NCBI GenBank assembly: GCA_964527325.1
Contig: CAZGNU010000002.1
Location: 1 to 64,000, forward strand
Reading direction: 5' to 3'
DNA length: 64,000 nt
DNA from: UBA6164 sp964527325
GTDB lineage: Bacteria > Patescibacteriota > Gracilibacteria > BD1-5 > UBA6164
The notes under the pieces were generated by a model. That model saw nothing but the letters and a program-made list of their open reading frames with translations. It was not told the DNA's origin and searched no databases. A program made the position numbers and the translations under genes. Positions 1 through 11,708 of the stretch are shown piece after piece (within the stretch, counting starts at the first letter, position 1; every line of letters begins with the position of its first letter).

Positions 1-254
1 CTAACAGTTAGCTATCTAAAGATAGGGGTTTTAAACCCAATAGTGGAAATAAAATGTTCTATAATTCTAACCCCTCCCTTTCACTGCGTTACAGGACTCC
101 CCTTGAAAATGGGAGAAATCTAATTTCTTCCCTTTCCAAGGGAAGTACCGAGGAACGAGGGGATGGGTTCGTATTTTATACTACTTTAAATTTGCAATAC
201 TTCCCTTTTTTTATATAATTCCCCCATAAAATTCTAACCTATTACAAAAAATAA
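1..254. promoter_or_regulatory. Leader region of the sigma factor gene
   Basis: This stretch has no convincing gene. It holds two short hairpins near its left end (CTATCTAAAGATAG and GGGTTTTAAACCC), a TATAAT box at about 59-64 that could be a -10 element, and a palindromic repeat. A purine-poor AT-rich stretch precedes the sigma factor start and no clear Shine-Dalgarno is visible. The promoter assignment is a guess. Confidence 0.35.
73..177. repeat. Palindromic CCCCTCCC-type repeat
   Basis: C-rich stretches on the left (ACCCCTCCCTTTC, ACTCCCC) face G-rich stretches on the right (GGGAAGTACC, GAGGGGATGGG), making a compound inverted repeat of about 100 bp in otherwise AT-rich DNA. It belongs to the same loose family as the repeats near 8.1, 31.5, 32.7 and 34.6 kb. 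It lies outside genes. Confidence 0.6.
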
Positions 255-1667
255 ATGGCAACAAAAAAAGATGATACAATACAAGAAATAGATCTAGACC
301 AAATTGATCTAGAAGATCTGAAAAAAGCATGACTTGATCTTGCTTGATTAAAAGATATTAAAGCTATTAATAAAAATGATGAATCTGATGAAGAATGAGA
401 AAAAACTGAACCAGATTTTGAAGAACCAACAGATATTGAGCTTGAAAATATTGAGTTAAGTGAAGATTGAAAAGAAATAGCTGAAGCTCTACAAAAAGAG
501 AAAAAACTTGCAAAACTTCCTATGGATAGATCTGAAGATAAAAGAAGAGTTTGAAAATGATTACAAGAATTTATTGATGTAACTGTTCCAGAAAAATTTC
601 TTGAATGAATGCCAGAAGAAATTCAGGAATTGATGAAAAAAGGAAAAAAGGAAGGTAAAATTATACAAGACGAAATAATGGCAGCAGTACCAAATGCAGA
701 AGAAGATATAGATTTGTTAGACGAAATATATGTTAGATTTTTAGAATTAAAAATCGACATAGTTGATAATATGGATAAAGAAAATCTTTTTTCTACTAAC
801 CAAAAAGATAAAAAAGATAAAAAACAGTCTATTTCTCTTTCAGAAATAAGTGATGATTCTATTAGAATGTATTTAAATGAAATCTGAAGAGTTGAACTAC
901 TTACTTCAGAGGAAGAATTAACACTTTGAAGACAAATAAAAGCTTGAAGCATGGAAGCTAGAAAAAAACTAGCAGCAGCTAATTTAAGACTAGTAGTTTC
1001 TATTGCAAAAAAATATATGTGAAGAGGTTTAGGACTACTTGATCTAATTCAAGAATGAAATGTATGATTGTTTAGAGCTGTAGATAAATTTGATGCTGAA
1101 AAATGATTTAAATTTTCTACTTATGCAACATGGTGGATAAGACAATGAGTAACTAGAGCTATTGCTGATCAAGCAAGAACTATTAGAGTTCCAGTTCATA
1201 TGATCGAAACTATTAATAAATTTACTCATACTTACAGAAGACTAACTCAAGAACTTACTCGTGAACCTCTTATGGAAGAACTAGCAACAGAGCTAGATAT
1301 GGATATAAGAAAAGTAAGACAAATCATGAGAATTTCTCAAGATATTTTATCTCTTGATTCTCCAGTTTGATCTGAAGAAGATACTAGTTTGTGAGACTTT
1401 ATTGAAGATGATAAAAATCCAGCACCAGATCAACAAACAAATATGAATTTACTAAAAGACAATTTGTATGATATGCTAGATTTTCTAACTCCTAGAGAAA
1501 GAAAAATCATAATAATGAGATTCTGATTAGATTGAGGTGATGTTCACACTCTAGAAGAAGTATGAAAAGAGTTCTGAGTAACAAGAGAAAGAATTAGACA
1601 AATAGAAGCTAAAACTCTTGAAAAACTAAGAGAGCATCCAAATGCTGATAAGATTAAATTTTTCTAA
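255..1667 (+). CDS. rpoD: RNA polymerase primary sigma factor (RpoD/SigA)
   Basis: 470 residues when TGA is read as Gly. It directs core RNA polymerase to promoters. After an acidic N-terminal part of about 200 residues come region 1.2 (DDSIRMYLNEIG), regions 2.1-2.4 (RLVVSIAKKYMGRGL, LIQEGNVGLFRAVDKF, FSTYATWWIRQ), region 3 and a C-terminal region 4.2 helix-turn-helix (VTRERIRQIEAKTLEKLR). Length and domain order fit a housekeeping sigma-70. Several TGA codons sit at conserved glycines, for example in IQEGN and RGLGLLD. The start ATG follows a short A-rich leader. A strong terminator follows at once, so it is probably transcribed alone. Confidence 0.97.
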
Positions 1668-1707
1668 AAAAAATAAATCCTACATTTTGTAGGATTTATT
1701 TTTTTAA
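1668..1707 (+). terminator. Rho-independent terminator after rpoD
   Basis: AAATAAATCCTACA and its complement TGTAGGATTTATTT form a perfect stem around a TTT loop, followed by a T run. The A run on the left lets it also serve the converging gene on the minus strand, whose stop codon lies in its right edge. Confidence 0.9.
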
Positions 1708-4415
1708 TTTGAGAATAACGGTGGAGGTGTTATTTGTATTGCTGGATTATACTTAATAATTATTGGATAATCTCAATAGTTAGTATCATATTTATTTTGG
1801 TATCAATGCCTTATATAATTTAAATCATATTTTTGTGCTTCAATTACATTACAAACAAATCAATTGATTGATTTAGTCCAAAATGGACAAACTATTGGAA
1901 ACATTCTTGAGCCTCATATAGTATTTTCAGAAAATACTGTTCATAATATATATAATTGATTTTGCATAACTGAAGTATTAATATTTCAATCTACTTCTCA
2001 ACCATATGATTCATTATAACTTATAACAGATTTATCTACATAAATTACAGCATCTATTTTTTGTACATCAGTATCAATATATAATTTTCAACCTCTTCAT
2101 TCATCATCTTTTAATACAATTATTCATAAAATATCATTATTAGAATTATTAATTATATTTGATTTAATATATAAGTTTCATCATCTAACAACTATTGTTT
2201 TTCTTCATTCAATTAATAACTCACTTCAGTTTCATAATTCAACATTTTTTCATTCTAGTTCTCAATAATAAAGTATATTTCACAACTCTTTTCAATTATC
2301 ATCATCATTATCATCATTTCACCAATATAAAGATGCTCTTTTTATGTCAATATATTGTGATTCATCTATATCAACGACTTTAATAATATTTATTGCATCT
2401 TTTCTAATATTTCTTTTCAAGGTTGCTTTTGTGATATCTCAAGCAAGGTTCTGAATATCTTCTTCATTTTGATCCTGAATTAAATCTTTTTGTTTTTCTG
2501 TATTAATATTTGTTATTCACATAATTTTTATAGTTTCATAACTTTGTGAATTACTTTCATTTAATTGATTAGATTTATATGTAACTCTTAATTTTAAAAC
2601 AGTACCATCATCAATTATATAACTAATATATTCATCAAGTTGTAAATTCTGAACATCTGATATTAAACCATTAGTATTTCAATCAAGTATAAATAATAAA
2701 CTTAAAATATAATTATTAATCAAATCAAAAGTACTATCTACAAAATCTGTTAATAAAGATCCAGTAACAATACTTCAAGAATGTGTATTTCAGACTCAAA
2801 TTGGATCAAGTATTCAAGTTGCATAAAATTTATGTTCTTCTGCTCATACTTTAACATAAAAAAGTTTATTATCATTAGTTGTTACTGAACTTGCACTATC
2901 AATATCTAAGCTTCAAGTTTGAACACTTCATTCTACAAATCAAGAACTTGTCATATCTCATGAATGAGTAGTATAATATAGTGGTTTAAATTGAAAATTT
3001 AAAGGAAAATCATGTGACAAGTTTAATGGATTTGTTGGTGCTAAAGTATCATCAGTAATAGAAACTGGTCATCAAGATTCAACCTGTGCAGTGATGCTAT
3101 CTATACTAAACGCTGCTCATACAACATATTGTCTTCCATCAGTTGCTCAAGACAAGAAGGTTGGAGAATAAACCTGAAAACTTAAATCATATTGTCAATC
3201 ATTATTAGAAACATCGTCAATTAATGTTGATTTTGAATTATTTGCAAAAGTAAAAGTATTTTTATCAAAATCCGTAACTTTTACTCAATTTCATCAACCA
3301 AGTCAAAATTGTTCACTATCTAAATTATGTGTAAAATTTCATGTTATAGTTACTTCTCTTTCCATAATTAAATCATCTCTTTTGACTGGTATAATTTTAT
3401 TTTCATACTGATCTTTCAAATGAACTGTTAAAGTTTGTTCAGATCAATCAGCTACTTTATCATTAAAATTATCAGCTCATGTGATATAAGATGTTAATGG
3501 ATCTGCTTCATTTGCATAAATATGATAAATAAAATCTTTAGAAACATTAGAACAATTTGTCGCTTCATCACACAACTGATTTATATTATGAGTATAATCT
3601 CTATAATTATAACCATCCCTTATATCACTACCGTCAACTACTGACATATTTACATCTCTTTGATGAGGTGAAGGTCATGGAGATATAGTAATATCACCAC
3701 CTAAAATATTATAATTTTCTATTGTAGAAGATATCCCAACTATTGGTGATCATCATGTATCATCAGTAGCAGTAACAGTTATTGATTCACTTGAATTTGC
3801 TACATGATAAATAGATTCAGATAAACTAGTAGTTACAGTTGTATTTGATAATGTTGGTGGAATTTTATCAATCCTTACAGTAGCTACTGATGAATATGAA
3901 TATCAATTATTTGCAATATCATTTGATCTAAAACATATATATCTTATAAGATTATTTCAAACAGTGGTATTAAAACTTTCTGAAGATCCACTAGTCCATG
4001 TTCATGAAGAATCACATAAAAATGATGATGTTTCTACCCTATATGACATATCACTACATCCAGATCATCAATCTCACAAACTATTGTATCATAAATCTGT
4101 ACAACTTATTGTTGCAGTTACATCATTGTTTGTCCAACCAGGCACTCAAGATACTGATACTGTTGGTCTAGTATTATCCCATCTTATACAAGGCATAGTT
4201 CAACCGCTTGGTGAAACAGCATTAGTTTGATTAGAATATAATGAATAAGAATTATTTGGACTTGGATTTTCATTATTATCATGATCTACTCTTCATGAAT
4301 GTGGACAATTTCAAACAGAGATAGAAGTACTAAATGGTCAATACCAATCAGCTGAAAAAGCATTATTTACTCAAATAAATACTAAGACAATTATTAATAA
4401 GAAAAATTTCCTCAT
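1704..4415 (-). CDS. Large secreted protein with Ig-like segments
   Basis: 903 residues. It starts with a signal peptide (MRKFFLLIIVLVFIG..., probable cleavage near NAFSA). The mature part is rich in Ser, Thr, Asn and Asp and contains paired cysteines and Ig-like or cadherin-like stretches (IPPTLSNTTVTTS, ESITVTATDD). No catalytic motif or C-terminal anchor was recognised; it ends in PPPLFSN. A surface or adhesive role is inferred from composition only. It converges on rpoD, shares its terminator, and is transcribed away from the prepilin peptidase gene. Confidence 0.8.
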
Positions 4416-4543
4416 AGAAATGTAAAAGAAATATAAATTAATTCTTTATTATTATATCACATCTAGAATAATTTACGCAAATATTTGTAATTAAAGGTTT
4501 GTTATATATAATTTTAAAAATAATAATCTTATAAAAATAAATA

Positions 4544-5920
4544 ATGCAATTTTTATTATATCTACTCTGTATCCCCTTTTTTTATTATAATTATAAAATA
4601 ATTAAATCCGATATTAAAGAAAAAAAAATACCTAACAAATATTTAGGATATTTGCTTTTATTATTGCCTTTTTTTTATATTTACCTGTTTTTTAGTATAG
4701 AAAATATAAATTATTTGTGATTTTTATGAAGTATACTTTTTACAACTTTTGTATCATTTATATTATATTATTTTGGAATTTGGTCTGCTTGAGACGCAAA
4801 ATATTTACTTGTTTTAAGCTTATTTATTCCAAATATTTGAATTATTCCATTTATATGAAATATTGCTCTTTTAACTTTAGTATATTTAATAATATATTTT
4901 TTATATTTTAATATAGTAAAAATATGATTTAATAAAGTTTTTAGAAAATCATTAGTACAAAATATTATTATTGATAATAAAGAAAAAATTAAAACATTTT
5001 TTATAAATTGAAGTAAATGAAAAAATGAAAGAAAAATAGTTTTTTATAAAATACTAAAATCAATAATTACTTTTCTAACAATATTTGTAATTATTAGATT
5101 AAGTAGAGTTTATATAATAGATAATCTAAGAGAAAACTTTTTTGTATCAAATTGAGACACAAACTATATTAAAAATTTTATAGAAAACAATATAACATAT
5201 TTATTATGAGCATGAATTGTTTTAACTTTTTTATTGTATTATATTTTTAAAAAAATATTTAAAATTTTATCTAAATTTATTTTTACTACTATTTTAAAAA
5301 ATGTTTTTAAAATTGACCTATCTAAAAAAGATATTTGATTTTGATTTATGTTAATTTTATTATTATTTTTGCTCAGTTTTATTTTTTATGAATACACTAT
5401 TAACCAAAATGAAATCATAAATAAATTATATTTAATTTTTACTCTTTATTTATGACTATATATAATATTTAAAATACTTTTTTATTCATATAAAATAACT
5501 TTTCATTTATCTGAACAAGATTATATTCATATTAAAAATTTAAAAAAATGAGATATAATCGACAAAATATTTTTAATAAAATTATTTTGAACTCAAGTTA
5601 TTTTATGAGCTCCTGCTGATCCTCAAAATAAAGATTGATTATTATATCCTAATCCTACAAAATATTTTCAAAATATTGATAACCCAATAGATTATGAAAC
5701 TTCCAAAACAATAAAAAAAGTTTACTCAGAAGTAAACTCACATCATAAAAAACAAAAAACACCTTGATTTGATATTAAAAATGATATAAAAATACTTAAA
5801 ACTTTTGCTTTTTCTGGATATATTTTTGCATGATTTTTAACAACATTTTTCCTTGAAGATCAAATTTTTAAATATATTAGTAATATTTGATTTGATATTA
5901 TCAAAAATATTTATAATTAA
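4544..5920 (+). CDS. Type IV prepilin peptidase-like membrane protein (A24 family)
   Basis: 458 residues, very hydrophobic at the N-terminus. The two aspartates of A24 peptidases are visible: Asp23 in SDIKEKKIPN and Asp83 in GDAKYLLVLS, the family's G-x-G/A-D-x-K motif. Such enzymes cleave leader peptides of type IV pilins in the inner membrane. The usual N-terminal cytoplasmic methylase domain with its zinc cysteines is absent. Instead the peptidase core opens the protein, and further membrane segments plus a soluble C-terminal part extend it well beyond the usual 250 residues. Pilin-like substrates are encoded near 59-62 kb. It overlaps the converging radical SAM gene by 4 bp. Confidence 0.75.
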
Positions 5921-6813
5921 TTTATTGGTTTAAATTCATCCCATCCATATATTTCTGGATACTCTTTCCATGGTCACTCACATATTTTATATTTACTACA
6001 TTTACTACATTCTTCTCTTTTTAATTTTCATTCATTCCATCTATAATCAGCATAACTTTCTGTCCTATACTCAGCATCTACTACAGTAGTTTCAGGCATA
6101 AAATTGTATTCTGCTATTGCCCATTCATATCACTTCATTAAACAAAATGGTATGGCTTCTGTCATACAAACTACTCCAGCATTTTTTCAAATATCTAATG
6201 CTTTTTTAACATATGGCATTACATCAGACTTTTTTGGAACAATTGTTTCTTTGTTTTTATCTGCACTTCATAGAATATGTACAAATGCAAACTGAAATTG
6301 AGATACTCAAAGTTTTACAAGCAATTCAGCTAGTTTTGGTATTTCTTTATAGTTTTGTTTTGTAATTACTGAATTAATTATAACTTTCCCGTTTAATTTT
6401 CTAAGATTAATTAATCATTTTACTACTCTTTCCCAAGCTCATTTATTTTGTACTAGACTATCATGAGTTTCTTTTTTAAATCAATGAATAGATGGTCAAA
6501 ACTCTGTAACTCATGCTTTTATTAATTTCTTTACATATTCCATATCTGAAAATGTTTGTCCATTTGACTGAATTTGAATACTCTTATATCACATACTTTT
6601 TGCGTATTCTACACACTCTATTAATCATTTATGCACCGTTGGTTCTCCTCATGTAAAAACAAGTCATTCACATCAATTTTTATACTCTTTTTTAATGATT
6701 TTTTTGATTTCATCAACACTTCTTGGACCATATTTTTCTCTTTTATCTCACTGAACACAAAAAAGGCAATGATTATTGCATGCAAATCAAACTTTTATAT
6801 CAGCTCTTTTCAT
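5917..6813 (-). CDS. Radical SAM protein with C-terminal cysteine cluster
   Basis: 298 residues. It starts MKRADIKVGFACNNHCLFC, with the [4Fe-4S]-binding CxxxCxxC at Cys12, Cys16 and Cys19, then the GGEPT motif and an I-x-S-N-G strand typical of the SAM barrel. The C-terminus carries a short SPASM-like cluster (ECSKCSKYKICEG) that could bind a second Fe-S cluster, as in peptide-modifying enzymes. It is the last gene of the 26-kb minus-strand run and begins 13 bp after the preceding stop. It resembles its neighbour (6826-7770) closely enough to suggest tandem duplication. The substrate is unknown. Confidence 0.88.
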
Positions 6814-6825
6814 TATAAGATTTTT

Positions 6826-7770
6826 CTAGTTATTAATTCAAATTTTTTCTATTATATATTCTTTTTCTTTCTTTGAAAGTTTTTGTGGTTTTACTTTCAC
6901 ATAATTATAATATTTTTTATATTCATATATTCATGCACATATAGAATTTAAATCACATTTATTACATTTTTCTACTTTTTCATGTTCCCATTCTAATTCC
7001 TGAAAACTTTTTCTAAAATCTAAAAAATGAACTATTCTCTCTTCTTGTTTTACTATTTTTCTTGTTTCAGTGGAAGCTTGTTCAAATCACCTCATAAAAC
7101 AAAGTGGTAATCTTTCTATTCTATATGTTTTTCACAGTTGATCTAAATATTTTACAACTTTTTTAAGTGATTTTCATGCAATATCAAAATCAGGTAAAGT
7201 CGAATTTGCAATTTTTGTTTTTCTCATCATTTGTGGATCTAAATTATTCCATACAAAATGATGAATTTGTGGAAAATTATTAACAACAAATTTCACAGTT
7301 TTATCTAAATGATTTTGGTTATATTTGTTTATTACACAATTTAACTGTACCTCTATTCACTCTTTCAAACAATTTTGAATAGCTTTTATTAGTTTTTTAT
7401 AACTTCATGGAGTTGCTGTTAAAAAATCATGTATTTTTTCAATATATGAATAAAGAGAAAAATGGACAAGTTTTAATCATGCTTGTTTTAATTTTTGTAC
7501 ATATTCTAAATTTGAACACTGCATTCCATTACTTATAATTCTTGATTCTATTCAGATTTTATTTGCATATTTAATCCATAATTCTAAATCTGTAGATAAT
7601 GTTGGCTCTCATCCCGTAAAAATAATTCAATGATATTTTCTTTTTTTAAAATCATCAATAAGATCAATTCATCTTTCATAACTTATATCTTCTCCATTAA
7701 ATGGATTAGAACAAAAGTGGCATTTATTATTACAATAACGATTTACTTGAATGTATCATATATTTGCCAT
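6826..7770 (-). CDS. Radical SAM protein with C-terminal cysteine cluster
   Basis: 314 residues, start MANIGYIQVNRYCNNKCHFC. The cluster-binding cysteines are 13, 17 and 20, followed by FTGGEPTLS and a RIISNG strand. The C-terminus has EKCNKCDLNSICAGIYEY, a short SPASM/Twitch-like cysteine set. The layout matches the next gene (5917-6813). Only one base separates its start from the upstream stop, so translation is probably coupled. Reaction and substrate are unknown; peptide modification is inferred from the domain layout and neighbours. Confidence 0.88.
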
Positions 7771-7771
7771 A

Positions 7772-9052
7772 TTAACTATTTTTACTAATTGGTTTTAAAA
7801 TTTCAAATCCATAACTTCTTATAAAATTTATATGAATTCCCTCACATTCATCATAATACTTACACTTTTTACATTTCAAAGATTTTTTTCTATATAAATT
7901 TTTAATATATTTTTCAGTATAATCTTTTAAATTTTTTTCTTCTTTTATATCATTATAGATTTCATAAATTCCCGTTCATCATAAACATGCAGGTATATTT
8001 ATTAATTTTTCTTTTTTACTTTGTAAATATTTTATAAAATCTTGTTTTGTTTCTCAATATTTTTTATATATTTGGCTTGGAAATTCTTCTCATGACAAGA
8101 CCTCTCACCTGAATCCTCTCCCCTTTTCAGGGGAAAGGGGCTGCAATTTTATAAAATCATGACAATACTGATTTTGAAAACAGTAATTGCAAGCATCTCA
8201 AAAGCACTCAGGTTTTTGTTTTCAATTTGATAATATGAATTTTTCAAACATATTTGATCATTCTCACATAACCTCTGATTTTATTTTTCTTGGATCTTGA
8301 ATTAAATCTTCATATCATTCAAAAGCTTGAGCTGGAAATCTATTAGTCCACATATACATTCATGGTATTTTTGATAACTCCCAAGTTTTATGTAAATATT
8401 TAATATTTTTTTCTAAATCATAAAACAATTTTTCTTTATTTTCTGAAAATCATCTTCCAAAAGGAATAATTTGAAGAATATCATATTCATAAACTCATAA
8501 TTTAATAAAAAATTTTACTATATCTGGTAAAAATTTTATATTAATTTTATTTACTACTATATCTATATTTATAATAATTTTAGGATAATTTTTTTTAATA
8601 TATATAAGTCATTTTAATGATTTTTTAAAAGCTCAAGGTGTTCAAACTAGATAATCATGTAATTTTGAATTATGACCATGAAATGAAAAAGTAACTTCTT
8701 CTAGTCATGCTTCAAATACTTTTTTACAAAAAGATTCTACTCAGAACATATTTCAATTTGTAACAGTTTGAACCCTGTCATAACCTAAGTCTTTTGCATA
8801 TTTTATATACTCATCAAATTTAGGATTAATTGTAGCTTCTCATCATGATATGATTACTCTATTGTCATATCATTTTTTAAATCAGTTTTTAATTTGTTTT
8901 TTTACTTCATCATGATCTATAAATGTTCCATCATGTGCATTTGAATCAAGACAAAAAACACACTTGTTGTTACAAGATGAAGAAATACGTACCCATATTC
9001 TATTTTGAGTAGCTGTTTTCTCTTTTAATAATAAGTTTCTTTTGTTTTTCAT
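7772..9052 (-). CDS. Radical SAM protein carrying an in-frame palindromic insert
   Basis: 426 residues. The radical SAM site is SSSCNNKCVFC (Cys27, Cys31, Cys34), with ISGGEATINP and VTNGNMF strands. Two cysteine-rich segments follow: CFGDACNYCFQNQYC near residue 300 and LKCKKCKYYDECEG near the end. About residues 305-320 (QPLSPEKGRGFRGEV) are encoded by a palindromic repeat also found elsewhere in the window, inserted without breaking the frame. Its first 53 bp overlap the end of the upstream radical SAM gene, which suggests translational coupling. Confidence 0.87.
8099..8146. repeat. CCTCTCCCC/GGGGAAAGGGG palindrome inside a CDS
   Basis: The element CCTCTCCCCTTTTCAGGGGAAAGGGG is a GC-rich imperfect palindrome in a very AT-rich gene. 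It is translated in frame as part of the radical SAM protein at 7772-9052. It matches the family at 32.7 kb and 34.6 kb in its C-rich/G-rich layout. Confidence 0.75.
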
Positions 9053-9950
9053 TACTTTTGTTTAAATACTCAGAGAAATAATCCATTATTTTACTTAGTT
9101 CTTTCTGTCACTTTATTTCTATATTTATTTTTTCTTCAAATGATTTTATTCTATTTAAATATTTTTCAAAATCATTTTTCTCAATTTTTTCTATATTTAT
9201 TTTTTTAGTATCTCAAATATATAAATTTTTTTTTATTTTTTTTCAAAAATATGTTGAAATAATATCAGAATAATAAATTTTTGCATCAACATCTATAAAT
9301 AACAAATCATTTATCAATTTTGTTTCTTTTCAAGTATTTTTTTGAAATCAATAAAGTTTTATTGTATTATCTTTTAAATATAAATCTAAAATAAATTTCA
9401 TAATCTTTGACAATTTTCATAAATTTTCTTTTGTCCAAGTTTTAGTATAATACACAGGAAGAATATTAAATAATCTAAATCACATATTATATAGCTTTTT
9501 AAATTGATCTAAGCTTTTTTCTTCATCTCATGGATTTATAGTCAAATTAAAATATGATTTTTCTTTTAAATTATATTTATTTATAAAATTTCATATTTTT
9601 TCAAAATCAAAATAATTCTCGGTATCAATTGAAAAAAATATAATTCTAAAATATTTATTAAAATATTCTCAAACTTCATCTGATAATAAACTTGCATTGG
9701 TTACTATTTCAAAATTATTTCAAATATATTTTTTACTATTATCTATAATAAATTTTATGTGTTTAAAATTTAATAAAGGTTCTCATCAAAAAAATTTGAA
9801 ATTATTGATGAAATTTTTATTAATTTTAATAAAAATTAAAATATTTTCTAAATTTTGCTTAGAAATATATTTATTATCTTTTATAACATCGCAATAAGAA
9901 CAATTATAATTACATGATGTAGTAGTATGTAAAATTATGTTAGTTTTCAT
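9000..9950 (-). CDS. Radical SAM protein
   Basis: 316 residues, start MKTNIILHTTTSCNYNCSYC. Cluster cysteines are 13, 17 and 20, followed by FKFFGGEPLLNF and a EIVTNASLL strand. There is no C-terminal cysteine cluster; the C-terminus is a lysine-rich helical tail, and the last codons overlap the start of the next gene by 53 bp. Of the genes here it is most like 22832-23731 in layout. It lies directly after the NifH-like gene (9 bp gap). Function is unknown. Confidence 0.87.
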
Positions 9951-9959
9951 AAATTATTT

Positions 9960-10778
9960 TTAATAAAACTTATCATAAATAAAATCATCAAATTCTCTAT
10001 CAGAAAAAGTTTTTGGTATAATTTTTTCACTATTATCTTGCATAAATTCTGACAATTTATCATACATTTGTAAGTCACTTTGATTTTCATCAAATTCAAA
10101 AAGAGTCATGTTCTTTTTTTCTGCTTCTAGTATTCATTCTGATCTATTCATTACTCATACAATTTCTGTTCACAAAGCATCTGAAAATTCTTTTACTACT
10201 TCTTTTTTACTCTCATTACTTCTTAAATTTAAAATTATTCATGATAATCATATATTATTTCTTTTATAATTTACTATAGCTTTTGCAATATTATTAGCTG
10301 CATACATACTCATAATTTCTTCTGATAACACAATATATACCTGATCAGCAAATCATATTTTTAATGGTGAGGCAAATCATCAACAAACAACATCTCATAG
10401 CACATCAAAAATAACTACATCATAATTTGATTTATCTAATAATCAAATTTCTTCAAATATCTCAAACATCATAGCAATTCCCCTTCACGCGCATCATAAT
10501 CATGCTATTGGTCACCCAGCTTCTATACAATCTATTCAAAATCTTCACTTATGAACAATCAAGTCTTTTGTAAAATCAAAAATATCTCTGTCTTTTGAAA
10601 GATCAATAACAGTTGGAATATCTCTAACTCAATCTAATATCCTTTTACAAGAATCATGTTTTGGATCACATCACACTTGTAATACTTTTAATCATTTCTT
10701 TGCAAAAGAAACAGATAAATGAGTTGCAGTAGTAGATTTTCCTATTCATCATTTTCAATATATAACTATTTTTTTCAT
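9960..10778 (-). CDS. NifH/BchL-like nitrogenase reductase-type ATPase
   Basis: 272 residues, the usual NifH size. It has the P-loop GKGGIGKSTT (residues 8-17), switch I GCDPKHDS (36-43), and both cysteines that bridge the [4Fe-4S] cluster between NifH monomers: Cys96 in GLGCAGRG and Cys132 in DVLGDVVCGGFA. Known relatives hydrolyse ATP to pass single electrons to a component-1 partner (nitrogenase, protochlorophyllide reductase, F430 biosynthesis enzyme CfbCD). Two component-1-like genes sit 2-5 kb upstream in the same run, so a complete nitrogenase-like reductase is likely. With both cysteines present, a ParA/MinD role is unlikely. The natural substrate cannot be told from sequence. Confidence 0.93.
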
Positions 10779-10784
10779 AAACTT

Positions 10785-11699
10785 CTAAATTCATTTAATT
10801 AAATTAAAAATAACTTCACTATTTTTTTCTAAAAATACTTCTATTATTTTTAAAACTTTAAAATATTTTTCTTGATGGTTATTAATTAATAATCAAATAT
10901 TATTATATTCTTTATTATATTTAATATCCTTATTTTTTATTTGAATAATAATTTCCAAATCTCACCAATAAACCAATTTTATTCACTTATCTCAATTATC
11001 ATAATTATAATTAAATCACAATTTACTTATTCACAATAACTTTAATATAGTTTCTCATCTTAAATTATTATTTTTAGATTGTTTTAATTTATTATTGAAT
11101 TCTCTATTAACTCTTTTTTTATTAAACTTAAATTTTAAATACCTTTTTTCTTTACTAACTAAATAATCTCATATTACTAAATAGTTCAAATCAGTAGCTA
11201 AAAACATTTTTATGGCTTCTTCTGGATTCTCAATTATTGGTTCATCATGCTGATTAAAGGATGTATTAATTAAAACTGATTCTCAAGTAAATTTTTTAAA
11301 CTCTTTTAATAACATATATATATCTTTATTTTGATCTTTGTTTACTGTTTGATATCTTGCAGTTCAATCTACATGAACTACCGAAGGAATATTTTCTTTT
11401 TTTTGTTTTAATACTAAAGCTACTAATGTCATATAGGGACTAGAATAATCTGTATCTAAATAATCCTTAAAATCATTTTCTAGCATAATTGGTGCTAGTG
11501 GTCTATATTGTTGTCTTTCTTTTATTTTATTTACCCTTATTTTCATATTTTTTGAAATTGGAGAAGCTAGAATACTTCTAAATCATAAAGATCTTGGTCC
11601 AAATTCTCATTTTCATTGAAACCATCAAATTATGTTATCATTTTTTAATAATTCGGCCGTTTTTCTATACTTTTTATTTCATAATTTAATATAATCCAA
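10785..11699 (-). pseudogene. C-terminal part of interrupted NodU/CmcH-type carbamoyltransferase
   Basis: In-frame continuation of the carbamoyltransferase after a TAA at 11709-11711. It contains the family's GWFQGKGEFGPRSLGFRSIL region, the RQQYRPLAPIML stretch and the C-terminal NTSFN...EPIIENP-type region. No ATG lies near the break; TTG at 11699 is the first possible start and the first ATG is at 11546. The reading frame is intact to its TAG stop, and the paralogue at 19906-21933 is uninterrupted. It may be a nonsense mutation, a sequence error, or a rare natural split at a linker between the two domains. Confidence 0.6.
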
Positions 11700-11708
11700 T
11701 TTATCTTT

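Noticed and set aside
9960..10778. Chromosome-partition ATPase ParA/MinD
   Set aside because: Both NifH-type cluster cysteines and the CAGRG and DVLGDVVCGG motifs are present, and component-1-like genes are linked.
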